Translations under genes and position numbers: made by a program
The notes under the pieces: model-generated
Seen by the model: the letters and a program-made list of their open reading frames with translations, nothing else
Databases searched by the model: none
What the model was told of the DNA's origin: nothing
Assembly (NCBI GenBank): GCA_019044685.2
Contig: JAGTXX020000011.1
Location: 868,001 to 932,000, forward strand
DNA length: 64,000 nucleotides
Source: Nannochloris sp. 'desiccata'
Taxonomy: Eukaryota; Chlorophyta; Trebouxiophyceae; Chlorellales; Chlorellaceae
Direction of reading: 5' to 3'
Part shown: one piece after another, positions 1-10,581 of the stretch
Layout of the letters: each line of letters begins with the position of its first letter
How positions within the stretch are numbered: position 1 is the first letter of the stretch

Positions 1-642
1 GCAATTGAAGCAGATCAACGTGCATTCCAATTGTACGTTTCAGGTGTGTTTGATGATGTAGAATGCGGTACGTCTCTTAATCATGGAGTTGTAGTTGTGG
101 GGTATGGTGTTGATTTCAATGGCACTCACCACTTGCCCCATTGGTTGGTCCGTAACTCTTGGGGCGAGGAATGGGGTGATGGTGGGTATATCAAGCTTCG
201 TAGAGATGTTTCTGCAGCTGAAGGGCAATGTGGTATTGCCATGCAGGCGTCGTATCCTATCAAAAAAGGCCCCAATCCCCCGGAGCCACCGCCCGCCCCA
301 CCAGCACCCCCGCCCGCCCCACCAGGTCCCCAGCCAGTCGACTGTGATGGCACTGTAGAATGCCCTGCTGATTCGACGTGCTGCTGTATGCGTGATTTCT
401 TTGGTTTTTGTTTCACCTGGGCGTGTTGCCCTCTGCCTGAAGCGACCTGTTGTGATGATCACGAGCATTGCTGTCCGAGCGATCTGCCGGTGTGTGATGT
501 CGATGAAGGTACCTGTTCTGCTGGTGGAAATGGGCCTTATAGTGGTGTAACTATTCCTATGGTAAAGAAACAGCCTGCGATGAGGAAGGAACGGCCTCGG
601 TGGGGTCCATTTAGACCCAGGGGGGCTGTAGCTGCCACTTAG
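1..642 (+). CDS. Papain-family cysteine protease with C-terminal granulin domain (3' part)
   Basis: C-terminal part of an RD21-type C1A protease, a vacuolar or secreted thiol endopeptidase. The frame is open from base 1, so the gene begins upstream and the catalytic Cys is outside the window. Visible here are [12 protein letters not shown], the catalytic His in LNHGV (codon at 82-84) and the catalytic Asn in VRNSWG. A Pro/Ala-rich hinge follows, then a granulin module with repeated CC pairs (TCCC, ACCP, TCCDD, HCCP). This protease-hinge-granulin order is typical of plant and algal RD21 enzymes. The basic tail after the granulin is unremarkable. Family is secure. The start is not visible. Confidence 0.93.
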   Translation, partial: AIEADQRAFQLYVSGVFDDVECGTSLNHGVVVVGYGVDFNGTHHLPHWLVRNSWGEEWGDGGYIKLRRDVSAAEGQCGIAMQASYPIKKGPNPPEPPPAPPAPPPAPPGPQPVDCDGTVECPADSTCCCMRDFFGFCFTWACCPLPEATCCDDHEHCCPSDLPVCDVDEGTCSAGGNGPYSGVTIPMVKKQPAMRKERPRWGPFRPRGAVAAT

Positions 643-1151
643 CGGCTACAACCGCTTTGATGTTCTTTATTCCCTTTAAAATAATGATAATCGAGGTCGT
701 ATACAATAGAGTCGATGGTATATACAATTTTTTATTGACTCTAAAAAGTAAACGCAGGTTGAATCCTCCATTTATTCTGCTCCAAATGCATGTTTTTTCT
801 ACTTTGTTTGTGCACTCTGTCCTTGTATATTCTCTTGCATTTTTCTAAAGCTCTGTACATTATTCTCAAGCTTGGCTTGATTCTTTTTGCAGCGCGTATT
901 GGATTTTCTTCTTACTCTGTTTTATATGCCCCTTTCTTTCCTACATGGTCTGTAACTCGCTGCCAGTTTTAAACCCTCGAAACGGAGAAAAATACACACA
1001 CACAAAAAAAGTCAACTAACTTTGACTTTTGAACTCTGAAAGGGAGCCCACCTTGGGGAGTCGCCCAACCAATTTGCGTGCATTTAACTGGAAGTTTAAC
1101 AAAATCCACTATTTAAAATACTTTTTACACAAATGTTAGAGATATAGGAAA
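643..1151. other. Intergenic, 3' UTR and kinase promoter
   Basis: About 500 bases hold the 3' end of the protease transcript and the promoter of the next gene. Short open frames here resemble no family and I see no RNA gene. Confidence 0.5.
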
Positions 1152-3672
1152 ATGCACAAAGCTTTAAGAGCGACCTCGGTGGTCTTAATCTTAGGATCGC
1201 TGATAATTTCAGCAACTGCACAAACAGGTAAGTCTACAATGCATCTTAACCCTTTCTAGATACAGTGACTAATCTAAGTACATCGTATATGCAGAAGAGG
1301 AGACGCTCAAGGTTCAAGGTAGACTACTGGCCCAACTTTCAGAGACCTCCATCCTTGCAACATCCTTCGCTGACAATGGAATAATTGCCCAACCAGCTGA
1401 CGCAAAAGCCATTAGTTCCCCTCCGTCATCTAAACCAGGTTTATTAACGGCAAAAACAAAATGGATTTTCATTGGATTAGGCTCGCTTTGCGGAGTTTTA
1501 ATTTCTGTTTTAATAGCGCAGTGGGCGACAGAGGTGGTCACTTGGCGGCGGCAGAAGAGAAAACTAGCCCAGGATGAAGCATGCAGACGACATGTGGAAC
1601 TTTACACCACGGATATAGAAAGTCCAACCAAGCCTGCACAATTAAGTATATTTAAAGAAGAGGAGTCGACAGCACCATCAGCTGAAACATTTTGTGAAAA
1701 TTCTACAGATGCTGCAACTCAATCTCAGCCTACAACAACAACAACTGCTTCTGGTATTAGACTTCCCCCACGCGTCATGTTACGCCGTGCACCTTCTTTA
1801 CGCTCTAACTTCGTCTCTGTAGCAGTCCGTAGATCTACAAGCTCTAGAGAAGGAACGCCACGTTCCCCGCTCGGTCACCGTCTAGGAGGGCTTGGCCCTG
1901 CTGCTGTTTCCATTCGCCGCACCAACTCCTCTAGAAATCCGTCTTCCATGTGCGGCAGCCCTCGATCTCTTGACTGTAAAGAATTGACGGTCGATAGTTC
2001 AGTAAAAGCGAGAGACGTAACGGCAACTGGCTGGGCGCCACACAATCACCGTCGAAGTCTTGTCAGTCCTGCCACCTCTGGACCTGCAACTCCTGCAGCG
2101 TCTGGATCTCCTACTGGAGCGTATACCCTATCCCCTGGAAGATTGATCCACCATATTGTTACAGAATGCGGTGATGGAAATTGTAGCAGTGAAGATGAGA
2201 GTAGCAATACAGTCGGGGCCGGGGCAGATTCTTCTGGAAAGTATCCTCAATTTGGTGGTAGTGCCCAGACTGGAAATAATAAACAAGTCCTGATTAGAAT
2301 GGGGACGGACATAGGGCTGGCTGATTTTAAGTTGACTACCAGTGTAGCTGAAGATGAAATAGACGAAAATCAATTAATCGAGGAAGAAAGTCACCTAGCT
2401 GGTGGTCACCAAAGAGAAAGAATCGGGATCCCAACACGGAGCACGAGCAGCAGCGGTAGTGGTGGAGAGCCTAGTAGTAGTACAGCTGGCGGAGGAAGCG
2501 CTTCCACAGGTCTTTTCTCAGCAAAATCTATTAAACCCAAGGATGTTTATGATGCTGCAAACAACGATAACAACGAAGGCGAAATTCAACCAAAAAGTAC
2601 TATTGCTCCAACAGCGCCAACACTATTCTCTGCAAGGAGTAGCAGCCCTCGGACTTTAGCGCTCACTGGAGCCAATGTGACAGTCCTCTCCGCAGAAGAA
2701 TTCACATTCCAAGTCCAATTCCTTCGTTTATTAGGCGCTGGAGGTGCCGGATGCGTTCACGAAGGGCTTTGGAAAGGCATGCCTGTCGCTGTGAAAGTGC
2801 TCCACCCTTCCCGTCAAAATTCAATATCATCAGTCGAAGCATTTCGTAGAGAAGTCGAGGTTATGGCACGTGTGGGCCCTCATCCAGGTGTTATTGCTGT
2901 ACTAGCTACCTGTCTAACACCACCTAATCTCGCTATTATTGTAGAACTAGCAGAAAAGGGGAGCTTACACAGCGTGTTACATGATGAAGGTTATAGACCA
3001 CGATATGGAACTTTACTTTCTTTAGCTGAAGACATAGCTTGCGCTGTAGCCCATTGTCACAGTCTAAAACTCGTTCATCGTGACTTAAAGGCACATAATG
3101 TGCTTTTAGACAGCGCTGGCAGGGCAAAAGTTGCAGACTTTGGCTTGGCTGCTGCTAAAAACAGAACTTTTTTGACCGTCGAGCCAGGGGCTTTAGGAAC
3201 GGCGAGCTGCATGGCTCCAGAACAGTTTGCCGCTCATGAAGTCTCAGAACGCTGTGATTCGTACGCGTTTGGCTGTTTATTATGGGAGTTGATTACTGGA
3301 CGACAGCCTTGGGAAGAGTGTACTAATATAATGCAGATAGTGATGGCGGTTGGCTGTGAGAGACGGCGTCCTCCGATACCGCCAGGCTGCCCACCCCCAC
3401 TTGCGAGACTTATTCGTGAGTGCTGGAGACACAATCCAGCGTTAAGGCCTGGATTTGCAGAGATTATTGATAGGATTCGGCAGATGAAAAGGGAAGATGG
3501 AGCGGCAGAGGCATTTGGTGCGGCATCGATGGCTGGGGCCGGGGCAGCAGCTTTTGCTGGAGATAAAGGAAAGAAATTCCGTTCACTTGCTGAATGTATC
3601 TTGCCTTATTCTTCTAAACCTAGTGCACAACTTAAACCTGGACTCTCTAGGCTTGCTATTGGCTCTTCTTGA
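1152..3672 (+). CDS. Single-pass membrane TKL/Raf-like protein kinase
   Basis: Two exons (1152-1227, 1295-3672; 67-base GT-AG intron) encode 817 residues. Exon 1 begins MHKALRATSV and is a hydrophobic signal peptide (residues 1-23). A short ectodomain of about 55 residues is followed by a transmembrane helix near 82-101 (WIFIGLGSLCGVLISVLIAQ) and a basic stop-transfer (RRQKRK). A long Ser/Thr-rich cytosolic linker leads to a kinase domain near 495-760. The domain has a glycine loop GAGGAG, the VAVK lysine near 526, HRDLKAHN (catalytic Asp near 622), DFG near 640 and an APEQF motif, so all catalytic residues are present. Fold class is TKL by overall look (Raf/receptor-like). The ligand is unknown and the tiny ectodomain has no recognisable module. 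Confidence 0.88.
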
Positions 3673-3954
3673 TGGGAACATATCTGGTAAACTTTTCTTT
3701 CTTTTTATACATTTTTGTTTCTAAAGTTCAAGGGTTTTTCTTGGCTATAATGTTTATTTTATATTAATATAAAGCAAAGTAGTTGCGCATGAGGTTGCCT
3801 AAATGTAAGATTTTAGGGAAGTAGTAATGTAAAAGCATTGATACAAATTGTTCAGAAGGAGGTTTCAAAAATAAATTTCAGGGTGTAAACAATTCATATT
3901 TCCTTTTTGCTTATTCCTTTGAAGACGCCTCGCTTTCTTATTTATGCGTGTTAT

Positions 3955-4626
3955 CTATCCGAGAGTGATGGAACTTCCGCCACCAGGGGGTGCTAATACA
4001 CGGGAACTAGGCCTGTCAGTAATGAACTGCAGCAGAGAATAGAAAAGAAAATGAGAGGGGGGTTCAGATATCGACAATGGGAGTCTGTTTTATTTTTATT
4101 TGTAAAATGTAAATTAAGGAGATAAATCACGTGCATTTCCGACATTCTGACCCTCGGGGCGCACATAGTTATTCTGAACATGTCCAGGTGCGTTTTCAGT
4201 CAAAGGCTCACGGGGACCAGTGGCACCGATGGGTGCGGGAGCGGCAGGCAAGCAAGAGCCCTCTGCAACGAAGGTCCTGCATTTTGGGGAAGGGAACAGA
4301 GATTATTATCCATATTTTACAAGTGACGTAAGGCAGTCAGATGCCCTTGAACAGGCTGGCGTCTGTGTCCCTTTCAACAGAAAGAAGCCCAACTGGACAT
4401 GGATTTTGTAATATGGAAACAGCCGAAGCTTTTAAATTGATCCTCTATATAGTATTACTTACAGGTCACCAGTCTGGAGCATGTGTTCCTTCAAGCGGTC
4501 TGCGAGGACTTCACGGTTGCCACCGGGATTCAGGCCACGAGCACGGCATTGAATGCGGAGGTCTTTGAGGAGGACAGGCTTTAAGAGGTCCTCAACCATA
4601 ATGGGGTTCACACCAGGAGCAGTCAT
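3955..4626 (-). CDS. SAP-domain / SPIRAL1-motif fusion protein
   Basis: Three exons (4626-4463, 4276-4135, 4026-3955) give 125 residues starting MTAPGVNPIM. Residues about 8-52 resemble a SAP helix-extended-loop-helix (LLKDLRIQCRARGLNPGGNR), a fold that usually binds DNA or RNA. The C-terminus carries the signature of the plant SPIRAL1 microtubule proteins: NNYVRPEGQNVGNFITDRPS, then PPGGGSS. Intron 1 is GT-AG. Intron 2 begins GC (AAT then GCACGT), and only this join rebuilds the conserved GNFITDRP string; reading on would stop after seven codons. The usual N-terminal SPIRAL1 motif (GGGQSSLGYLFG type) is missing and SAP sits in its place. Function is inferred: microtubule association plus a possible nucleic-acid contact. 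Confidence 0.82.
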
Positions 4627-5083
4627 GATGGCGTTGTTAGAATAGAACTGCGTTATTTACTAGAGAAGGTGGGAAAATTAAGCTGGCAGTTGGAGCAACG
4701 ATTGACAGTAAGAGAGGCTATAGCGTGTCTCGAGTTGAAACTTAATTGTCTTTACTAAAAATATGATACAAAATTATAATGCTGCCAAACTTGTGGCCGA
4801 TTACAAGTCTAAAACTTTGGGAAAATTTAAATATTCATCTCACAATTTTCGGCTCCTCCAGCCTGAACACCATTTTGCTAGTTCCTATATCAACACAATG
4901 CAGTCGATACTACTCCCTTTGCCCTTGCCAGCTATTGATTCTACTTAACACGCTAATAATATACAAATCTGATTAAACCAAATCTCCAACAAAAATGAAA
5001 CCAAACATAAAAATCGCTACACGCCTTCTGCCACTATAGTGCGCTACTAACTCTCTATAAATTTCAGTCCTCCTATTTCTCTA
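4627..5083. other. Intergenic
   Basis: This region lies upstream of the SAP-SPIRAL1 gene and downstream of malate dehydrogenase, both on the minus strand. It is AT-rich and short frames on the plus strand show no similarity I recognise. Confidence 0.5.
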
Positions 5084-6302
5084 CTATTTTCTAGCAGCAA
5101 AATCCAACCCTTTTTGAATACTCGACTTTAATTCCCCCTTCATAGCCTCAAAATTCTCCTTTTCAAGCATATTCATAGGCGGCACCGGCAAAAATTCTTC
5201 GACGCCATTTACCCCTAATCTCAATGGACTGGCAAAAAATGGTAATTCAGTAACACTAGACGCGACATACGCACACTCCACAACTCCATCTTCACTAGAC
5301 ATAGCTCTCATACAAGCTTCCGCAAACTTTGCAGCAGCATACGCCATCGATAACGTTGCTGAGCCGGCACCAGCTTTTGCCTTGACAACCTCGGTCCCGG
5401 CATCTTGAATGCGCTCCATTAACGCACGCTGTGCTTCATTTGACAGCCTGACAGGTGGCTGCGAAGCGGATAAAACGGGTAAAATAGTAACCCCAGCGTG
5501 GCCCCCTATGACAGGCACATTCGTCGTTTCAGGATCAGTTCCCAAAATTTCTGCCACAAAGGTGTTTGACCGCACAACATCCAATGTGGTCACCCCAAAC
5601 ACACGGCGAGGATTAAATACCCCCGCAGCTTTGAGAACTTCTGCTGCAATTGGGACAGTGGAATTCACCGGATTTGAGATGATTGCAAGCCATGCTGTGG
5701 GGCAATATTTAGCGACGCCTTCGACTAGAGTTTTTACGATGCCGGCATTGATATTAAAAAGATCATCCCGGGTCATTCCTGGCTTACGTGGCACTCCAGC
5801 TGGGATGACAACGAGGTGTGCACCGTAGAGAGCATCTGCAAGTTGTTGGGGGCCCGTGTGGGAGGTGAGTTTAGCAGGGGAGCTGATGTGGGAGAGGTCA
5901 GTTGCAACGCCAGCGGTGTTGGCGACATCATAAAGACGGAGCTCTTTAATTCGAGAAGAGAGCTTTAACAAAAGGGATAATGGTTGACCGATTCCACCAG
6001 CAGCGCCGAGGACAGCCACGTTGAATTTGTTAGGTAGGAAAGCAGATGTTGGTTGTTGCTTCAGGGTGTTTTGTTTTTCCTGCAGCAACAGGGAAATGGT
6101 GAAGGATGGGGGTGAAACATGTTGCACTACGTCTATAGAAAAAACATGGATTCCGTTGAATACATGTTGATTATATGTGTTTATTGATAGGCAGTATATC
6201 TTAGTGAACGGTGCTAGCAAGTTTACTCGAGTTCCGACAAGATGAAATCACGCTTACCTCGACGGGCGCCAGATGCGCAGCAATGCGTGATACTCTGTCC
6301 AT
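5084..6302 (-). CDS. PMDH: Peroxisomal/glyoxysomal NAD malate dehydrogenase
   Basis: Two exons (6302-6258, 6079-5084; intron 178 bases, GT-AG, phase 0) encode 346 residues. MDH interconverts malate and oxaloacetate with NAD. The 15-residue exon 1, [15 protein letters not shown], contains RVSRIAAHL, a textbook PTS2 peroxisome-import nonapeptide. Exon 2 carries the Rossmann loop [11 protein letters not shown], the substrate-loop region [15 protein letters not shown], the TTLDVVR segment and the active-site His in IGGHAG. Length and sequence fit glyoxysomal MDH of plants, which serves beta-oxidation and the glyoxylate cycle. The exon 2 acceptor at CTGCAG was chosen because it is the only one in phase with exon 1. 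Confidence 0.95.
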
Positions 6303-6555
6303 GTCGAAGGATTCTCCCAAATATTTCAAACCAATATTTCAAGTATCAAGCCCTGCAGGCACGGGTTTAAGCGCCAGTTGCCAACTTTAATTTCGAAATT
6401 TCTTTAAAGGGGAGAAAATTTGACGAGGAGCTCGTCACCCCATTCCCTATGTGTTTTAACTTAAAACTTCTGATATGCATTGTAGAAAATATTTCTAATA
6501 TTGGGCCGATCGCCAAGCTGCTCACTGCAAGTTTTTTCAAATCATAAAATATGAA

Positions 6556-7091
6556 ATGAGGCAGGCTTTGCCCCCTTCAACACGCCTGGGGAGCTTGCAA
6601 CCCAGTCCAGCATTTTCTCCATATACATCAAATCGCATTAGAAGGTGAGTATTGTCTAATTCTCATTTTCATTAAAATATTTTCTTAGTGTTCTCTCATT
6701 CCCTGCTCCCCTACTGTTTGTCGCCTGCAGAAGAGCATCCTTCACCCCGCAAGCCAGCGCAACACCACCACAGAAACGATTAATCCCTTTTGTACTATCC
6801 CTACCAAAACGTGTAGAACTTTATTTTGACCGGTACCCTGCTCGCCGTATCCTTTGGAGTGGCCTTTCTGCAGGCGCCGGTTTCTATGCAGGAAACACGG
6901 TAACACTTTCCTTTGGCGCTCTGGCAGTGAATGATGTATTAGCAGCCGTGATAACCATGGTATTTTATGAAGTAGTCAGTAATGCGTTTTATAGTGCGGA
7001 GAGACCTTCGTTAAGGCTATGGTTTGCTAATTTCTTCAAGATGGGTGTGGTGGCGGCACTGATGGCTGATGCAATTAAACTCGGTAGCTAG
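6556..7091 (+). CDS. Ycf20-like (DUF565) chloroplast membrane protein
   Basis: Two exons (6556-6644, 6731-7091) encode 149 residues. The first about 45 residues are rich in Ser/Arg/Pro without acidic residues, as in a chloroplast transit peptide. The mature part contains two hydrophobic stretches (around GLSAGAGFYAGNTVTLSFG and VVAALMADAIKLG). It ends with RPSLRLWFANFFKMG and DAIKLG, matching the conserved Ycf20 C-terminus. The family is encoded in algal plastids or, as here, in the nucleus. A plant member affects non-photochemical quenching. The molecular role is unknown. The GT-AG join restores frame exactly. Confidence 0.85.
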
Positions 7092-7341
7092 GCCCTATAG
7101 AATAAAAAACAAAATTGACTGTATTTATGATAATACTACATTTTATGACGATTATGAGTTTAACTTGATTATTTATTCTTGTTAATAACTGCTTTATTTG
7201 CCATTGGCCTATATATCAAGGCCGTCTAAGAGTCTTTTGGAAATTCTAAAATTCTTGGTGAAATAAAAAGAATAGAGTCTTGTTTCAGTCAGTTGGTTGT
7301 CAAAATACCTTATCAATCTACTCGGTGTCTCTTTCTCCTCT

Positions 7342-8051
7342 CTACAAATACCGTACCATCTGTATTTCTTTCTTTACCAGACCACATTTCTCATAAAAAG
7401 GGGCATTGCTCTCGGAACAGTCCAAGATAACTTTATAGCATCCAGAGTCCTTTGCAGCAGTGATCAATGCTTCAACTACACGCAGACCCAGCCGCAATCC
7501 TCTATATGAAGAGTCGACAACTACATCTTCAATATGACCACATTTACTGCAATTGCGAATGAATTTTAATTCAATAAGTAAAGTTGCCGTGGCGATGATT
7601 TTTTGTTTGTCCAAATCTGCAGTAGAGAGAAGGAAAAGAGTTACAATATCTAGTAATATTACTGGATTAATATCCTTATTGTTTGTATCATCTAGACAGC
7701 TAATCGAGGTAGCGAGCATCACGCCATGCTTAACACATGTTTGTCACAGGTGTAGTGGAGAAAATAGCGGCTGTTGTCTCACCTTCAATCACCATCGTCT
7801 TGTACATCTCGGGTAGAGACTGCAGCTGGGAGAAACGAGCTTTAAATACAGCTTCGTCATAATTACCAACTTCTGTCAACTGCGATAAAAGGTCTAAGAA
7901 CCCTGCAATGTAGAAAAGGATCGATTTTTGGTTAAGCAAACTTGGGTTGGTTAATTGACTGGGCAGTAAAAATGTGATCCCTGCTTTTCCGCTTGCCTTT
8001 ATTATAATCGTCCTCTTCAAGAGGACGGGTGATGATGTTTGCACTGGACAT
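7342..8051 (-). CDS. GNA1: Glucosamine-6-phosphate N-acetyltransferase
   Basis: Three exons (8051-7997, 7902-7783, 7616-7342) encode 149 residues of a GNAT enzyme. It acetylates glucosamine-6-phosphate with acetyl-CoA on the route to UDP-GlcNAc. The family landmarks run in order: RPLEEDDYNKGFLDLLSQL, MVIED, GHIEDVVVDSSYRG (acetyl-CoA loop region, RGLRLG), and CYKVILDCSESNAPFYEKCG near the C-terminus. Intron 1 starts with GC (AAAG then GCAAGC). No GT lies close to the junction, and the join makes a seamless GNA1 N-terminus. Intron 2 is GT-AG. Length equals that of the yeast and plant enzymes. Confidence 0.94.
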
Positions 8052-8571
8052 TGCTAATTTATTTTGCTCTGTATTGTCAGGTAGAGGTTGCCTCTTTACT
8101 AAATGATTTGAAACAGATTGCTTATTTTGCGGGCTTCCAGAGACTTTCCCTAGAGAAGAGAAGCACGACAAACAGTGCATTATATTATATACATTTTGAG
8201 AAGCCTGGAAGGGGAGGCTATAGGAAAATTGAAGAGGAAAAGTATGATTATCCTGCTGTGCATAGCGGGGCAAACACTGTTTGAACCACCACCAGCCGGC
8301 AGTACTGTCCCTGCCCCTTTCCCTGGAACACTTGAATACTTTCTCTTCCGTAATTATTCGTAGTTACAGAATATCAAAGCTACAGTCAGAAGTGCGAGCC
8401 AAAATTTGAGTTCAAAATAAAAAATAATGAGATATGTCGGCTGCCATACAATGCCAAAGAGAAAAGTATAAGAAATAAAGTAACAATAAGCTCACATACT
8501 ATGTATCAAACTAAAAGCTATAGAGAAGTATACATCAGATAGTCCTCTAGGGTATCCTCCAATTCTATCTA
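8052..8571. other. Intergenic
   Basis: Promoter of GNA1 (minus strand) and 3' flank of the DUF212 gene. Two short plus-strand frames are present but have no recognisable content. Confidence 0.5.
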
Positions 8572-9330
8572 TCACAAAGTGTATAGCAATCCAATTATAT
8601 AACCTATTATTATCCCAACCACCGCCCCGACAGCCACCTGCAGCGGGGTGTGACCCAGAACTTCCTTCAACTGCCCTGCACTCGAACTAACTGGATGGTC
8701 TGGAGGTAATTCAGTAATAATCATGTTCAACACTGAAGCCTGCTTTCCCGCGTGTAATCGTACGCCTGTCGCATCGTACATAACCTGCATTAAAGAAAAG
8801 AAAAACATGTGTTTTTTAAATTTAACTTTTGCTGAATTGCTAAATTTTCCCTGCCCTCAGACAGAAATGAGAGCAAGAAAAGCTGCAAAACAGAAAACCT
8901 CGGGACTTACTACAAGTGAGAATACTAGAGCGATTGCAAAGAAGGGGCTATTAGTGCCGTGCATCACTCCTAAAGCTGTTGTTAGGCCCATGACTAGTGA
9001 GGTGTGAGATGACGGCATACCGCCAGAGCCTACTAACCGTGTTAAATCCCATTCTCTTGTGATAAAATGGTGTGTAAACACTTTAGCAATCTGTGCAAAG
9101 AAAAATCCAAGGAAGGCCGCCACGAATGCTCTGCAAAAGAAGGGAAAATAAATCAGAGAAATATATGGAAAAATAATCAAAAGGTCAAAGCGGCCACCAA
9201 CCGACGTCAATGAGGAATTGAAAGTATTGCTATTAGTCGCTAGGGCTTACCCATTGTGCAGTACGCCAAACAATCCACTTCGTACTATTACGTCACCGTC
9301 TCCATTTGGGAGGGGAGGTGCTGTATCCAT
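8572..9330 (-). CDS. DUF212 divergent PAP2 / haloperoxidase-related membrane protein
   Basis: Three exons (9330-9251, 9130-8911, 8784-8572) encode 170 residues. Diagnostic motifs are the GSGGMPSSHTSLVMGL block, VMYDATGVRLHAGKQA and LKEVLGHTPLQV, followed by a hydrophobic C-terminus (VAVGAVVGIIIGYIIGLLY). Several hydrophobic segments suggest an integral membrane protein. The family is related to PAP2-type acid phosphatases and vanadium haloperoxidases, and occurs in bacteria and plastid-bearing eukaryotes. Its substrate is unknown. There is no clear transit peptide in the short MDTAPPLP N-terminus. Confidence 0.86.
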
Positions 9331-9908
9331 GTTTGGAGGAACTAAAGAGGCTAATTAAATGCTGCTACTTGGAACGCGATAGTCAAAATAAGGGGCTGAA
9401 ACAGATGATCCAGCTGGGCTATGTTTTAATATAGATGCCGTATAACTTAAATACACGAATCAAGCGCTGCTTTAATCGCGCGCCGCGGCTAGAGTGAAAA
9501 TAATTCGAAAAAGGTTAGGGATTGCTCCTTTACTACTGCAGCAGCCGTTCGATGTAGACGTTATCCAGGTGAAAAATAATTTGAAAATGACAAACGTACG
9601 CCAAAAAGCGAGGAAAATGCTTTATAATGAAAGAAGCTGCGAAAAAGGTAAAATTGCGCTGATTGGCGAAGACAGAAAAGCCTCCCTTTTGCCCTTGCAA
9701 AAACTAATAAATTCCTTTAATATTGCATTTCCACATTTCAGGCTTCCTAGAAAACTCCATTGATCGGCAGCAACACTAATCATAGGCTCTCGATTACTTC
9801 ATCAAAGTTTTGAATCTCTTATTTTTGATTTGCTTTTCTAAAGAACTCCTAAGCCAAGCACATAACCAATAGTACTACCAAGATTCTTTAGCAGAGGCAT
9901 CACATAGG
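9331..9908. other. Divergent promoter region between the DUF212 gene and SRP9
   Basis: About 580 bases between head-to-head genes. A possible two-exon micro-gene (9587-9647 joined to 9742-9779) lies inside it and is listed separately with low confidence. Confidence 0.5.
9587..9779 (+). CDS. Possible small two-exon gene, 32 residues
   Basis: An ATG frame (MTNVRQKARKMLYNERSCEK) ends at a good GTAAAA donor. An acceptor after CACATTTCAG leads to a short exon ending at TAA, giving 32 residues in all. The splice is in frame, but the product matches no family I know and the frame is short enough to arise by chance. It may be part of a longer unrecognised gene. Confidence 0.2.
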
Positions 9909-10331
9909 ATGTATTTAGAGAGCATCGAGTCATTTGTCCAACAGGCAGAGGAACTTTACAAAGCCGACCCTCTTAGGTGCCGGTATACAATGAAATATAG
10001 ACACTGTGATGGGAAACTAGTTATTAAAATCACTGATAATACCACGGTGAGATGCAGTTACTTTGAAAATGGGTTGTTTGAGCTTTTAAACTCATAGTAT
10101 TACCTGGAAAATGCTCTTTACGGCCTCCTGATGCCCCCGCTTATTCTTAAATTATGTCCTCTCTCCTTCTGAATGCAGTGTCTACAATATAAAACTGACA
10201 AACAAGCGGATTTAAAGAAGATTGAGAAGCTCAATCATGTCTTCTTTTCCCTCATGGCCACCGGGAAAGACCCAGTAGGGGATGTAGAGATGGTCGCAGC
10301 CGATGCAGGAGGCCGGAGAAGGAAAGGCTAG
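9909..10331 (+). CDS. SRP9: Signal recognition particle 9 kDa protein
   Basis: Two exons (9909-10046, 10179-10331; GT-AG) encode 96 residues. SRP9 pairs with SRP14 on the Alu domain of SRP RNA and mediates elongation arrest during co-translational targeting to the ER. The start MYLESIESFVQQAEELY, the family hallmark RYTMKYRHCDGKLVIKITD and the second exon KKIEKLNHVFFSLMA align with SRP9 throughout. A basic tail (GGRRRKG) extends the C-terminus. Size is normal. Confidence 0.95.
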
Positions 10332-10581
10332 TTTCATAAAAAAGGAAAATAAAGAACCGTAATACAAGTTATAGAGACCAAATGCGTATTTCATGATGAA
10401 CTCTTCATGTAAAAGAAAGAAAAACGAATAAAAGAAAGCGAAAATCAAATGATTATCAAAGAATTAAAAAGGGAAATTAAATTTTGGGGTTTCTCAAAGA
10501 TGGCGGTGAAAAAGATTTTATATTTCAACTTCTGTGGTCTGGTATATATTCTTAGTTGGATATATCTTCGTAGATTATTAT

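Noticed and set aside
40..468. Antisense open frames over the granulin protease
   Set aside because: They mirror the strongly conserved protease frame and show no family similarity.
940..960. TGTAA as a chlorophyte polyadenylation signal
   Set aside because: TGTAA appears after several genes (for example near 3830, 32720 and 33705) but also elsewhere in this AT-rich DNA, so it is not evidence by itself.
9494..9763. Single 89-codon frame upstream of SRP9
   Set aside because: It uses a non-ATG start and resembles no protein; a spliced 32-residue reading is listed instead with low confidence.
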